DNA from: Botrimarina colliarenosi
GTDB lineage: Bacteria > Planctomycetota > Planctomycetia > Pirellulales > Lacipirellulaceae
Assembly (NCBI RefSeq): GCF_007859955.1
Contig: NZ_SJPR01000003.1
Coordinates: forward strand, 62,001 to 126,000
DNA length: 64,000 nt
Direction of reading: 5' to 3'
In this document: in pieces, positions 45,251-53,915 of the stretch
How the letters are laid out: each line of letters starts with the position of its first letter
Position numbering within the stretch: position 1 is the stretch's first letter
Translations under genes and position numbers: made by a program
The notes under the pieces: generated by a model
The model's database searches: none
What the model was told of the DNA's origin: nothing
Seen by the model: only the letters and a program-made list of their open reading frames with translations

Positions 45251-46348
45251 CTAGCTGTTTTCGAGGCTAACGACGTTCGGCGGTGTGCTGCGCCGCAGCT
45301 GCCCGCAGGCGGCGTTGATCTTGTCCCCCTTGCGGTGGCGGAAGCGGATCTCGACGCCGCCCGCCTCAAGGATCGCGCGGAAGCATTGCTGCGCCTCCAT
45401 CGTCGGCGTGCGGTAGGGGAGCCCCTCGACCGGGTTGTACGGGATGACGTTGAGCAACGCGTTGCGCGACTTGAGCAGCTTCACGAGCTGATGGGCGTGC
45501 TCGGGCTGGTCGTTGAGGTCGGCTAGCAGGACGTACTCGAACGTCAGTCGGCGGCCGCTCACGTCGTAGTAGTCGTCGGCCGCGGCCATGATGGCGTCGA
45601 CGCCGATCTTCTGGTTCACCGGCACGATGCGGTTGCGCAACTCGTCGTTGGGGGCGTGCAGCGAGATCGCGAGCCGATAACGGCTGCCGTCTTCCGACCG
45701 CGCCAGCCGCCGGATCGCAGGGGGGAGTCCGACGGTTGAGATGGTGATCCGCCGCGGGCTGACGCCGAGCCCGTCGGGGCGGCTTACCTCGGCGAGGGCC
45801 GGCAGCAGGTTGTCGAGGTTCGCCAGCGGCTCGCCCATCCCCATGACGACCAAGTGGCTGAGCCGCTCTTCCGGTCCGAGGCGGTGCTGGAGCAGGAGCA
45901 CCTGTTCGACGATCTCGCCGGTGGTGAGGTTGCGATCGACGCCATCGAGGCCGCTGGCGCAAAAGACGCACCCCATCGCACAGCCAACCTGGGTGCTGAT
46001 GCACATGGTCCGGCGCAGGCTGGCGGCGTCTTGGACCCGCTTGCCGATGTTTTCGCGGAGCAGAACGCACTCGATGCGTCCGCCGCCGGTGAGTTGGAGC
46101 AGCAGCTTCTCGGTGCCGTCGTCGGCGGCCGTGTGCTTGGCGACTTCGGCGGTCCACAGACGCAGTTCGCCCTCGAGCTGGGTCCGCAGCGCTTTGGGAA
46201 GGTCGGTCATGCCGTCCCAGCCGGCGGCGCGCTTCTCGAGCAGCCACTTCCGGACCTGCCCAGCGCGGTACTTCGGCAGCCCAAGCCGCTCGCACGCAGC
46301 GGCGAGCGTCGTGTCGATGTCGTCGAGCAGATGGGGCTGGGGAACCAC
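45251..46348 (-). CDS. rlmN: 23S rRNA (adenine2503-C2)-methyltransferase
   Basis: Radical-SAM enzyme methylating A2503 of 23S rRNA and A37 of some tRNAs. 365 residues with CxxxCxxC at C123, C127, C130 (VGCAMGCVFCASG), the RRTMCIST strand before it, LVVMGMGEPLANLDNLL, and the second catalytic Cys at C348 (INAACGQLRR). Length is normal. It converges with the PDZ gene on a shared terminator. Confidence 0.95.
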   Translation of the reverse strand: MVPQPHLLDDIDTTLAAACERLGLPKYRAGQVRKWLLEKRAAGWDGMTDLPKALRTQLEGELRLWTAEVAKHTAADDGTEKLLLQLTGGGRIECVLLRENIGKRVQDAASLRRTMCISTQVGCAMGCVFCASGLDGVDRNLTTGEIVEQVLLLQHRLGPEERLSHLVVMGMGEPLANLDNLLPALAEVSRPDGLGVSPRRITISTVGLPPAIRRLARSEDGSRYRLAISLHAPNDELRNRIVPVNQKIGVDAIMAAADDYYDVSGRRLTFEYVLLADLNDQPEHAHQLVKLLKSRNALLNVIPYNPVEGLPYRTPTMEAQQCFRAILEAGGVEIRFRHRKGDKINAACGQLRRSTPPNVVSLENS

Positions 46349-46419
46349 AGAAACTCTGAGGGATCGGAGGACGCGTAGAGCGGGGATTACGCGGTGAATG
46401 AGACGGACATTATCAATTG

Positions 46420-46501
46420 TAGGAGGCGTCTGGGACGCCGATGACGGCCTCGACGCCTCGGGGGTGATGGTGCGCGTTATCGGCGTCGGAGACGCCTCCT
46501 A
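46420..46501. repeat. 82-bp dispersed palindrome, copy 2
   Basis: Arms TAGGAGGCGTCTGGGACGCC and GGCGTCGGAGACGCCTCCTA with a 36-nt centre. In inverted orientation it aligns with the copy at 16853-16933, including TGGTGCGCGTTATCGGCGTC inside. It lies in the rlmN-sppA gap. Confidence 0.8.
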
Positions 46502-46536
46502 CCGATGCAGTCCCCCCGGCGCTTGCTCCACTTATC

Positions 46537-47586
46537 CTAATTCGACCGCAACAAGACCGGCGCCATGGTGCTCAGGTAGTACGCCCGGGGCGTTGAGAGC
46601 TCGATCAAGGCCCGCAGGTCGACGCCGCTCGCCGCGGGGGGCTGGTGCGACGTCGCGTTGAGGAACTGCTGGATCGGGGTCTGCCGCTGCTCGTACTCGA
46701 CGCACCGCACGGTCGAAGGCGACAGGTTGGCGAGTTGCATGGCGCGGTCGATCGCCGCTTCGAGGAAGCCGAGCGTATCGACCAGTCCGAGTTCGACCGC
46801 TTGCTTGGCGGTGAAGATCTGTCCGGTCGTGACCTTCGTCATCGTCTCTTCGTCGGCCGCCAACGCCGGTCGGCCCGCCCGCACGATCTCCTTAAAGCCT
46901 TCGAAGGAGATGTCTACCAGCTCTTGCAGCACCTCGGCTTCCTTCTCGGTCCGGGGCTTGGTGGGGCTCCCCATCAGCTTGAGATCGCCGCTGACGACCG
47001 ACAGGTCTTGCATGCCGGTGATGTTCATCGTCCGAGAGAAGTTGTAGCTGGGGATTACCACGCCGATCGAGCCGGTCCAGGTGGTTGGCTCGGCGTAGAT
47101 GGCGTTCTCTTGGTCGCCGACCGCCATCGCCAGGTAGTAGCCGCCGCTCGCGCAGAGGCTCCCCATGCTGACAACCATTGGCAGGTCACGCTCTTCGCGG
47201 AGCTCCTTCACTTTGTGGTAGAGCCGGTCGCTGTAGGTGACCGTGCCGCCGGGCGAGTCGATCCGGAGGACGACGGCCTTGACCGTGGGGTCCTTCTCGA
47301 TCGCCTCGAGCTGGTCCTCGACGAACGTGTCGCCCTCCATGATGGCGCCGCTGACGTGGACGACCGCGATCTTATTGCCGGCCTCCTTGCTGAGGCTGTG
47401 GTACTTCTCGCGGGGGCCTTCGCCGTCGCCGAAGTACTGCTGCACCTGCGAAGCCATCCCGATCATCGAGATGACGCAGATCCCCAACAGGACCAACAGC
47501 ACCTTGCCGAAGCGGCCGAAGAGGCTTTCGCGGGGCTGGAGGATCAGTTGGGGGGCGGGCGGCGTAGCGGGCGTGGCTTCGGACAT
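46537..47586 (-). CDS. sppA: signal peptide peptidase SppA
   Basis: Membrane-anchored Ser/Lys peptidase degrading leftover signal peptides. 349 residues with one N-terminal helix (GKVLLVLLGICVISMIGMA). VLRIDSPGGTVTYSDRLYH gives the oxyanion region, SMGSLCASGGYYLAMA follows, and the catalytic Ser is in TGSIGVVIPSYN. This is the short single-domain form (~310-350 residues) rather than the double E. coli form. Confidence 0.92.
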   Translation of the reverse strand: MSEATPATPPAPQLILQPRESLFGRFGKVLLVLLGICVISMIGMASQVQQYFGDGEGPREKYHSLSKEAGNKIAVVHVSGAIMEGDTFVEDQLEAIEKDPTVKAVVLRIDSPGGTVTYSDRLYHKVKELREERDLPMVVSMGSLCASGGYYLAMAVGDQENAIYAEPTTWTGSIGVVIPSYNFSRTMNITGMQDLSVVSGDLKLMGSPTKPRTEKEAEVLQELVDISFEGFKEIVRAGRPALAADEETMTKVTTGQIFTAKQAVELGLVDTLGFLEAAIDRAMQLANLSPSTVRCVEYEQRQTPIQQFLNATSHQPPAASGVDLRALIELSTPRAYYLSTMAPVLLRSN

Positions 47587-47841
47587 AGCGCTTCGGGGGA
47601 TAAACGCGAACGGGTTGCAGCGGGTGAGGGGCCCAACGCCCCTCTCGCATCGTATCCGGCGGCGGTCGGTCTGGTCAGGTTGGCGCCCAGCGGCCGCGGC
47701 CGCGACCTTGCCGGTTGCGACGAATAGCGAGGGCCCGACCTTGCCCCCGAGCGGCCGGCGCCGGTAGGCTCTCCGAGCTAGGGGAGTCCCCGTGACGCCT
47801 CTTTAGCGAGCCCGCCTCGAAGGAAGAAGGAGCGACCCAGC

Positions 47842-48597
47842 GTGTTTGTCACAGCGTCCACGGAGTGCTTTCCCGATCTCGGCCCCGAGGCGGTGCTAGA
47901 GCAGCTGATTGATTTGGGCTTCACCTCCGTCGAATTGGCGTTGAACGAATCGGCTCCCGGCGGCTGGATGAAGCCCTCGGAGGTGCTGTCCGAACCGGAC
48001 GCCGCCCTCAAGCGTTGCGGCTCGACCGCCCGGATGGACATCGCCGCTATCACGGTGCAGATCGACGCCGAGGGCGAACCCTGCCTCGACCAGTTCGAGG
48101 CGGTCTGCAAGCTCGCCAAGGCGCTGAAGGTCGTGACGCTGGTTGTCCCCAGCTCACCGCTCGGCACGCCATTCAACGAAGAGATCGAGAAACTCAAGAA
48201 GATGGTGGCGCTCGCCGCGCTCGAGGGGGCTGTCGTCGCCCTCAAGACCGAGATCGACTGCATGACGCAGGACCTCGACACGGCCGTGGTCTTTTGCCAG
48301 CACGTGAAGGGGCTTGGCCTGGCGCTCGACCCGAGCTGCTACACGACCGGCCCTCACAAGGGCAAGGCGATCGACAAGGTGCTGCCCTACGTGCGGCACG
48401 TCCATCTCCGCGACAGCACCAAGGACGAGATCCAGGTCCGCGTCGGCCAGGGAGAGATCGACTATGGCAAGTTGATCACCCAACTCCAGCGGGCCAAGTA
48501 CCGTCGCGCGTTGTCGATCCACATGACGCCGATCGAAGGCCTCGAGCACGCCCCCGAGGTGCGGAAGCTGCGGCTGCTGCTCGACAGCCTGCTGTAG
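47842..48597 (+). CDS. sugar phosphate isomerase/epimerase family TIM-barrel protein
   Basis: 251 residues starting at GTG with AAGGAGCG as ribosome binding site. The pattern fits the AP-endonuclease-2-like TIM barrels that bind a divalent metal: LIDLGFTSVELALNESAPG, a ALKVVTLVVPSSPL strand, GLALDPSCYTTGPH, and HVHLRDSTKDEIQVRVGQGE near 192-211. The Glu and His ligands are in place. Substrate is unknown; it is not linked to a catabolic cluster. Confidence 0.8.
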   Translation: MFVTASTECFPDLGPEAVLEQLIDLGFTSVELALNESAPGGWMKPSEVLSEPDAALKRCGSTARMDIAAITVQIDAEGEPCLDQFEAVCKLAKALKVVTLVVPSSPLGTPFNEEIEKLKKMVALAALEGAVVALKTEIDCMTQDLDTAVVFCQHVKGLGLALDPSCYTTGPHKGKAIDKVLPYVRHVHLRDSTKDEIQVRVGQGEIDYGKLITQLQRAKYRRALSIHMTPIEGLEHAPEVRKLRLLLDSLL

Positions 48598-48634
48598 CGA
48601 AGCGGGCCTCGAAAGCGGAGGCGAGCCGCCGCGC

Positions 48635-49723
48635 TCACAGGTAACTCGTTAGCAACTCAAGCAGCGCCGTAACGGAATCGATCGAAGCCGTTTCGTTCGG
48701 CGTGTGGTAGCCGGTCGTCGGGACCTGAAGCGTCGCGCCGTTGATAGCGCCGCCGGTCGCCGCGGCGAGGCGGCCTAGTTCGGTGCGGCCCAGCGAGGCG
48801 GGGCGGTCGCGGCCGACGTTCTGCGCCTCAACGTAGGCGTCCTTGTGGATGTAGCTGAGCCCCAAGGCTCCGCAGCGGTCTTCGAGTTCGGCGATCATCG
48901 CGTCGGCGAACGGGGCGTTGGCGTCCTTGCGTCGCAGCACCAGCTGCTGCGACGACGCCGCGGCGGTCGTAGGGAAGGGGCTCGTATCGAGCACCAGCAG
49001 TCGCTGCGTCGTGAGCCGTTGGCTCTGGAACCACGAGAGGGCGTACCGCCAACTCCGGCCCGCCTCTTCTTGGGCCGTGAAGAGCGCGGTCCCTTGGAAG
49101 CCGCTGCGGAACAGGTGAACGATCATCGCCACCGACAGCACGTTATCGAGCTGGGCGGTGAGCATCCCGTCGCTCAGCCGCAGGCGGTCGAGGTACGAGA
49201 CCGGCGTCCCCGGCTGGAGGAATCCCAGGCCGTCGAGCTCGAAGATCAGGTTGCTCCGCTCGGGGCAGACGTGGGACGACGTGATGATTCCTTGTCCGAG
49301 ATAGGTCCCCGCGTACGGCAAGTGGGCCTGCACACGCTGACCGGCGAAACGGCCGTGCAACGCGTGGATCATCTGTTCCGACACCGAGTCGCCCGTCTGT
49401 TCGCTACGGTTGCTGGTGATGAACGCCGCGTACTGGAACTCGTTGGGCCCGGTACAGAACAAGCCGTGACGGTCGATGTGGGCCGAAAGCACTAGGCTCT
49501 CGGGACGCGATCCCTGGGCGACCAAGACCCCCTGGTAGTAGGCGACCCGGACGCCGAGTTCCTCGAGCTCGCGACGGAGCACCCGGAAGAACGAATCCTC
49601 GGCGCCGACGACGCTCGGCTCGCGGACGAGGTTCTGCAGGACATCGAGAAAGGGGGCCAGGTCGCGCGGGGCGGCGCCGATTTCCTGGTCAATGCCGGGG
49701 TCGGCAAGCTCATTCATGCTCAT
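48635..49723 (-). CDS. M42/M20-like aminopeptidase
   Basis: 362 residues of the zinc co-catalytic exopeptidase fold. Metal-binding segments in order: SAHIDRHG (about 99-106), QLDNVLSV (D, about 215), TAQEEAGRSW (Glu pair, about 237), LVLDTSPFP (about 269) and GYHTPNETAS near the end. This matches M42 aminopeptidases; lack of neighbours gives no substrate. Starts at ATG (MSMNELADPG). Confidence 0.82.
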   Translation of the reverse strand: MSMNELADPGIDQEIGAAPRDLAPFLDVLQNLVREPSVVGAEDSFFRVLRRELEELGVRVAYYQGVLVAQGSRPESLVLSAHIDRHGLFCTGPNEFQYAAFITSNRSEQTGDSVSEQMIHALHGRFAGQRVQAHLPYAGTYLGQGIITSSHVCPERSNLIFELDGLGFLQPGTPVSYLDRLRLSDGMLTAQLDNVLSVAMIVHLFRSGFQGTALFTAQEEAGRSWRYALSWFQSQRLTTQRLLVLDTSPFPTTAAASSQQLVLRRKDANAPFADAMIAELEDRCGALGLSYIHKDAYVEAQNVGRDRPASLGRTELGRLAAATGGAINGATLQVPTTGYHTPNETASIDSVTALLELLTSYL

Positions 49724-49882
49724 AAGGCGGGCGCCGGGGGCGATTCATCAACGGCTTACGGCGAGAGCAAAATCTGGACCAAGTCACGGTGCGAGCCGGC
49801 GGCCGTCGGCCTCCATCCGTCCGGTTTGGCCGGCGCCCCTCCGCCTCTTGCGGGGTTAAGCTATCGGAATAGGGGACGCCGT

Positions 49883-50563
49883 TTGGCTACTAGCGACACC
49901 ACGATCCGCCATTACACCGAGTCCGACCCGGACGTGCGGCTCATGCTGCGCGTCCGCGACGACGACGCGGCGGCGTTTGGCGAGCTGGTCGATCGGCACC
50001 AGGACCGCCTCGTCTCGGTGCTGACGTACCAAGTCGGCCGTCGCGAACTAGCCGAGGAGCTGGCTCAAGAGGCGTTCCTGCGGGTCTACAAGGCGCGTCA
50101 CCGGTACGAGCCGGGGGCCAAGTTCACGACCTGGCTGTTCACAATCGCGAACAACCTGGCGCTCAACTCGCTGCGGGGCTCGGCGCGGAAGCGGGAGGTC
50201 CGTTTGGCGGCGCCGTCGCCCGATCAGACCGGCGCCGGCGCGCCGCACCCGGCGGCGGCGAGCTCGGCGATGCCAACCCGCATCGCCGACCGGACCGAGC
50301 TCTGCGACGCGGTGCAGGCGGCGATCGCCACGCTCAGCGAACGGCAACGCACCGCGGTGCTGCTCGCGAAGTTCGAGAACATGGAGTACGCCGAGATCGG
50401 CGAGGTGCTGGGGCTGACCGCCAAGGGGGTCAAGTCGCTGCTCGCCCGCGCCCGGGAGAACTTGCGGCAGGCGCTGAACCCCTACATCGAACGGGGCGAC
50501 GCGGTTGGCAGTCTGAACGACGCCGGCGGCATGCCGACCCACGCCCTGGGGGACGACGAATGA
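49883..50563 (+). CDS. ECF RNA polymerase sigma factor
   Basis: 226 residues, TTG start preceded by AGGGGACG. Sigma region 2 is at about 30-95 (AFGELVDRHQDRLVSVLTYQ, ELAQEAFLRVYKARHRYEPG, FTTWLFTIANNLALNSLRG). Region 4 is ATLSERQRTAVLLAKFENM, AEIGEVLGLTAKGVKSLLAR. A short Pro/Ala linker joins them. Its stop overlaps the next gene, a predicted anti-sigma protein, by ATGA. An alternative TTG at 49826 would add 19 residues. Confidence 0.9.
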   Translation: MATSDTTIRHYTESDPDVRLMLRVRDDDAAAFGELVDRHQDRLVSVLTYQVGRRELAEELAQEAFLRVYKARHRYEPGAKFTTWLFTIANNLALNSLRGSARKREVRLAAPSPDQTGAGAPHPAAASSAMPTRIADRTELCDAVQAAIATLSERQRTAVLLAKFENMEYAEIGEVLGLTAKGVKSLLARARENLRQALNPYIERGDAVGSLNDAGGMPTHALGDDE

Positions 50564-52149
50564 ACCCCGCCAACGAAACGATCGAAGATGACGCCGACGG
50601 CCCCGATGAGGTGCTTGTCGCGTACCTCGACGGCCAACTCTCTGCCGAGGAGTGCGAGTGTGTCGAGTCGCTGCTCGCACGCGACGCAACGACCCGCCAG
50701 CGGCTGCAGACGCTGGACCGCGTTTGGAACGCCCTGGACGTGCTGCCGAGGTCGACCGCGTCGCCAACGTTCACCCGCACGACGATCGACATGGCGGCGG
50801 TCACCGCCGAGCAAGCCCAAGGCGATAAGCGGGCCCGCTTGCGTTGGCGTCTGCCGTTTTGGGCCGTGGCGTCGGTTCTCGGCGTGATCGCCGGCGCGAT
50901 GCTGACGCTCGCGGTCGCGACGTCGCCGGAGCGTCGCGCCGTGCGCGATCTGCCGGTGGCGTTGCACGCCCCCGCGCTCGAGCAGGTCGGCTCGCTCGAT
51001 TTCTTGAACCAACTTGTCGACGGCCACGCGGCGACCATCGAGGCGTTCGATAGCGACGCCACCCGCGCTGCCGCGACGGAGTGGGCCGAAGTGACGGCGT
51101 CGACGCCGCAGCAGCGGCATGGCTGGGTCGCCGAGCTGTCGCCCGCCGAGCTGGCGACCGTGAACGCTCGGCTCGCCGAGTACCAAGGCCGAACCGACGA
51201 GAAACAGGCCTCGCTCCGCCGGTTGTCGGAGGAGATCGCCGCCCAGCCCAACGTCGCGGAGCTGCGCGAGGCGGCTCTGGCGTATGAGGCGATGGTCGAC
51301 CGCCTGCCGGCCACCATGCAGTCGAGCTTGCGGCAGATGCCGGCTCGCCAGCGGCTCCGCCTGATCGAACGCGAGGCGCCGCGGTGGTCACGCGACGCCC
51401 GTCTCGAGTTGAGCGGCAGTGAGCTCGCCGACTTCCGCAAAGCGATCGACCGCCTGACCGAGAGCGCGCCTTACCAAGAGACCGGCAAGATGGTCGTGCA
51501 GACGATCCGCGTCGCGGTCGCCCGTCGCGGTTCCGAACCTCTCGCCGATCGGGTAGCGGAGGGTTTTTCCAAGGCGCTCAAGCGTGAGCCGAAGCTGCTC
51601 TTAACCGCGGCGACGGAGCAGATTGCCGGGCGGGGGGATCGTCGTGGCCCGTTGGAACGCTGGTTCGCGGATGCGGGTCGGGTGCCCGGGGGCGACGAAT
51701 TAAAGGCGTCGATCGACAGCCGTTGGCGAGACTGGGTCACCGAGCTCGAAGCGTCGCTACCCGCTGGCGTCGTTCAAGAGATCCGTGACGCCGAGCGGCA
51801 CGACGAGCGCGCGCGGATCGTCAGCCACTTGCTGCGTCAGACGGAAGTGGAGGACGACTTGCCGACGGCTTTTGCGCGGATCGATGTCTCGGAGCTTGAT
51901 TCGCTGTTGCTTAAGCCGACCGACGAGTTCCGTGACGAGCTGAGCGGACGCGCGTTGGGTGGCGCCGACCTGCCGCCGCCTTTTTGGGGGGAAGGCCCCC
52001 CGCCCGGAGGCCGTCCCGGCCGTGACGGCGAACGCCGCCCCCCGTTCGATCGGGGTCGGGACTCTCGACGCGGCCCGCCCGGTGGTCTGGATGGCCCGCC
52101 CGGCTTCCCGCCGCCGCGACGCGAGCCGCGCGAAATCGATCGGACGTAA
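50560..52149 (+). CDS. putative membrane anti-sigma factor
   Basis: 529 residues, translationally coupled to the sigma gene. The N-terminus (VLVAYLDGQLSAEECECVES, RDATTRQRLQTLDRVW) matches the anti-sigma/zinc-finger-like ASD start without the full HxxxCxxC. One membrane helix lies at about 105-130 (FWAVASVLGVIAGAMLTLAV). The large outer part is helical and Arg/Ala-rich, ending in a Gly/Pro/Arg-rich tail (GGRPGRDGERRPPFDRGRDS). Anti-sigma role is inferred from position and layout. Confidence 0.75.
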   Translation: MNPANETIEDDADGPDEVLVAYLDGQLSAEECECVESLLARDATTRQRLQTLDRVWNALDVLPRSTASPTFTRTTIDMAAVTAEQAQGDKRARLRWRLPFWAVASVLGVIAGAMLTLAVATSPERRAVRDLPVALHAPALEQVGSLDFLNQLVDGHAATIEAFDSDATRAAATEWAEVTASTPQQRHGWVAELSPAELATVNARLAEYQGRTDEKQASLRRLSEEIAAQPNVAELREAALAYEAMVDRLPATMQSSLRQMPARQRLRLIEREAPRWSRDARLELSGSELADFRKAIDRLTESAPYQETGKMVVQTIRVAVARRGSEPLADRVAEGFSKALKREPKLLLTAATEQIAGRGDRRGPLERWFADAGRVPGGDELKASIDSRWRDWVTELEASLPAGVVQEIRDAERHDERARIVSHLLRQTEVEDDLPTAFARIDVSELDSLLLKPTDEFRDELSGRALGGADLPPPFWGEGPPPGGRPGRDGERRPPFDRGRDSRRGPPGGLDGPPGFPPPRREPREIDRT

Positions 52150-52157
52150 CGCCGCGA

Positions 52158-52604
52158 TCAGTGCCGGATGAAGCGGACATCGTAGAAGCCGACCGAAGCG
52201 AGCGGCGCGTCGGTCAGCAGTTGATTCATCGAATTGAGCAGCCGTCCTCGGAGGCTCTCTAGGTCGGGCTCGGCCAGCTCCTGACGGGTTGTCTCGCGGA
52301 GGGTCCGCATCGCCAGGTCCTCGATCAACGGCGCTTTGGCTTCGAGTTCCTCCTCGATCTCATTCACGCGGTAACGGAACGACTCGCCGAAGATGCGGAT
52401 GTCGATCTCGGTCATCTCGCCGGTGCGGTCGTTTCTCGGCAGCGTGACGCGGAACTGCCCGAGCTCGACTTCGTCGACGCGGGTGCGGATCGCATGGTTC
52501 CGGATCCGCTTCAGCAGGCTTTCGTCGCTGTAGCAGCCCACCTGCGACACGCACAGGGCGAGCGCTAGCAAGGAGGTTCGGATTGGCGTGAAGAGGTGGA
52601 GCAT
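52158..52604 (-). CDS. FliL-like lipoprotein
   Basis: 148 residues with a lipoprotein signal (SLLALALCVSQVGC, lipidated C24). The mature part has the FliL pattern: a strand GQFRVTLPRND, then EELEAKAPLIEDLAMRTLRE, the DLESLRGRLLNSMNQLL helix and a final strand ASVGFYDVRFIRH. No flagellar gene is near. It is divergent from two further proteins of the same kind. ATG at 52604 gives a clean signal; the upstream extension is Cys/Arg-rich and rejected. Confidence 0.75.
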   Translation of the reverse strand: MLHLFTPIRTSLLALALCVSQVGCYSDESLLKRIRNHAIRTRVDEVELGQFRVTLPRNDRTGEMTEIDIRIFGESFRYRVNEIEEELEAKAPLIEDLAMRTLRETTRQELAEPDLESLRGRLLNSMNQLLTDAPLASVGFYDVRFIRH

Positions 52605-52737
52605 CGGGTCTGGGGCCGATGGAGCATTGTGACCGTCACAACCGGCCCCCCCGCGGGAACCCGGTGCGTCACAGCACAAACATAGGTTACACCTGCCCCG
52701 CAAGACGGCTCATTGCGACTTAAGTTTGGAAGTCGCC

Positions 52738-53253
52738 ATGGACGCCTCCGCCCCACCTATCCGCCGCAAGACCCGTGCCCGCCGTACGAAGCGTCGCTTC
52801 GTCTTGGCCTTGGCTTTGGTCCTCTTCCCCTCGGTCGTCGTGATCGGGTGTGGCGAGGGCGACGCGCCCACCGCGTTCGACAACATCACCCGTCTGCCGA
52901 CCCGAGAGGAGTTTGTCGAAATCGAGATCGGTACGTTCGTCGTGCCGGTGCCGATGGTGCTTGAAAGTGCGACCGAGCGATTCGAGCCGGACAACCTCAT
53001 GGAGGTCGAGATCGATCTGTTCGTCGTGGTCGATCCCCATGAAGTCCGCCAAGTCAAGAAGCTCACGAAGCGCAACGAGGGACGCATCCGCGACCGCGTC
53101 ATCAGCGTCTGTCGCAACACGACCCGCGACGACCTGCTCGAAGCCCAGATGGCGACGCTCAAGGCCCACCTGCTCGACGCCGTGCAGCCGCTCTTGGGGG
53201 GACCCGCCGTGCGTCGCATCGGTTTGCGTCGCGTGATCATCGATGAACTATGA
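52738..53253 (+). CDS. FliL-like lipoprotein
   Basis: 171 residues: a basic start, hydrophobic FVLALALVLFPSVVVIGC with C38 as lipobox Cys. The mature region repeats the FliL layout: FVEIEIGTFVVPVPM, ENLMEVEIDLFVVVDPHEV-like strands, NEGRIRDRVISVCRNTTRDD, LEAQMATLKAHLLDAVQPLL, and the final RRIGLRRVIIDEL. It overlaps the next gene by ATGA and diverges from the lipoprotein gene on the other strand. Role outside flagella is unknown. Confidence 0.75.
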   Translation: MDASAPPIRRKTRARRTKRRFVLALALVLFPSVVVIGCGEGDAPTAFDNITRLPTREEFVEIEIGTFVVPVPMVLESATERFEPDNLMEVEIDLFVVVDPHEVRQVKKLTKRNEGRIRDRVISVCRNTTRDDLLEAQMATLKAHLLDAVQPLLGGPAVRRIGLRRVIIDEL

Positions 53254-53735
53254 GCAAGACCGCCGTGTACAAGTCGCTTTACAATCGGGCTGTTGGCGGT
53301 GCGCTGGCGTCACTGCTCTTGGTGACTCCCTCGTGGGGGGCGCCGGCGCCAGCCGCCAGCGACGTCCAACCGGCCGATCCATCCGGGCAAGATAAGCAAG
53401 CCGATTCTGAGCCCGACCTCGCCGCCCTGCTGCTAGGCCGGTTCATGATGCGTGACTTTCGCGTCGTGGAGGGGTCCAAGCTACGGATCAGCTTTGCGCT
53501 GTACGCCGAGGTCGATGCGACGCTAGCGGCCGCGGTTGCCGAGTTCTTGGAGACGCACGAGCACCGCGTGCGGGACGAGGTGCTGGTGTCGATCCGCACC
53601 TGCGACCAGAGCGATTTCCAGGAGCCCGACCTGACCCGGATGCGGCGGCGGGTGATGGCGCGCCTTCAACGGGCGATGCCCATGATCCCGATCGAGGGAT
53701 TGCTCATCGGCGAGTTTGAGTTCTTCAACGACTGA
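53250..53735 (+). CDS. FliL-like exported protein
   Basis: 161 residues with a Sec signal peptide (ALASLLLVTPSWGA) and no lipobox. The mature part carries LLLGRFMMRDFRVVEGSKLR, ISFALYAEVDATLAAAVAEF, EHRVRDEVLVSIRTCDQSDF and ends EGLLIGEFEFFND, again the FliL arrangement. It is coupled to the upstream lipoprotein by an ATGA overlap, so the two are made together. Confidence 0.72.
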   Translation: MSKTAVYKSLYNRAVGGALASLLLVTPSWGAPAPAASDVQPADPSGQDKQADSEPDLAALLLGRFMMRDFRVVEGSKLRISFALYAEVDATLAAAVAEFLETHEHRVRDEVLVSIRTCDQSDFQEPDLTRMRRRVMARLQRAMPMIPIEGLLIGEFEFFND

Positions 53736-53915
53736 GCGGCGCCGCCGCGTCGGGCGAAGCGTCGTTGACCCTCGCCGAAAAGGCGTGCTAGGTTACCTAG
53801 CTTACGGGGCGTTGCGGGGCCGAGTGCCCGCGCCACGCCCGCGGTGAGCCGTCGACGTCGGGCGATGCGGTTTGCCGGCGCCCGCCTTCCCGACGTTCTT
53901 CCGGTTGCGTCAGGG

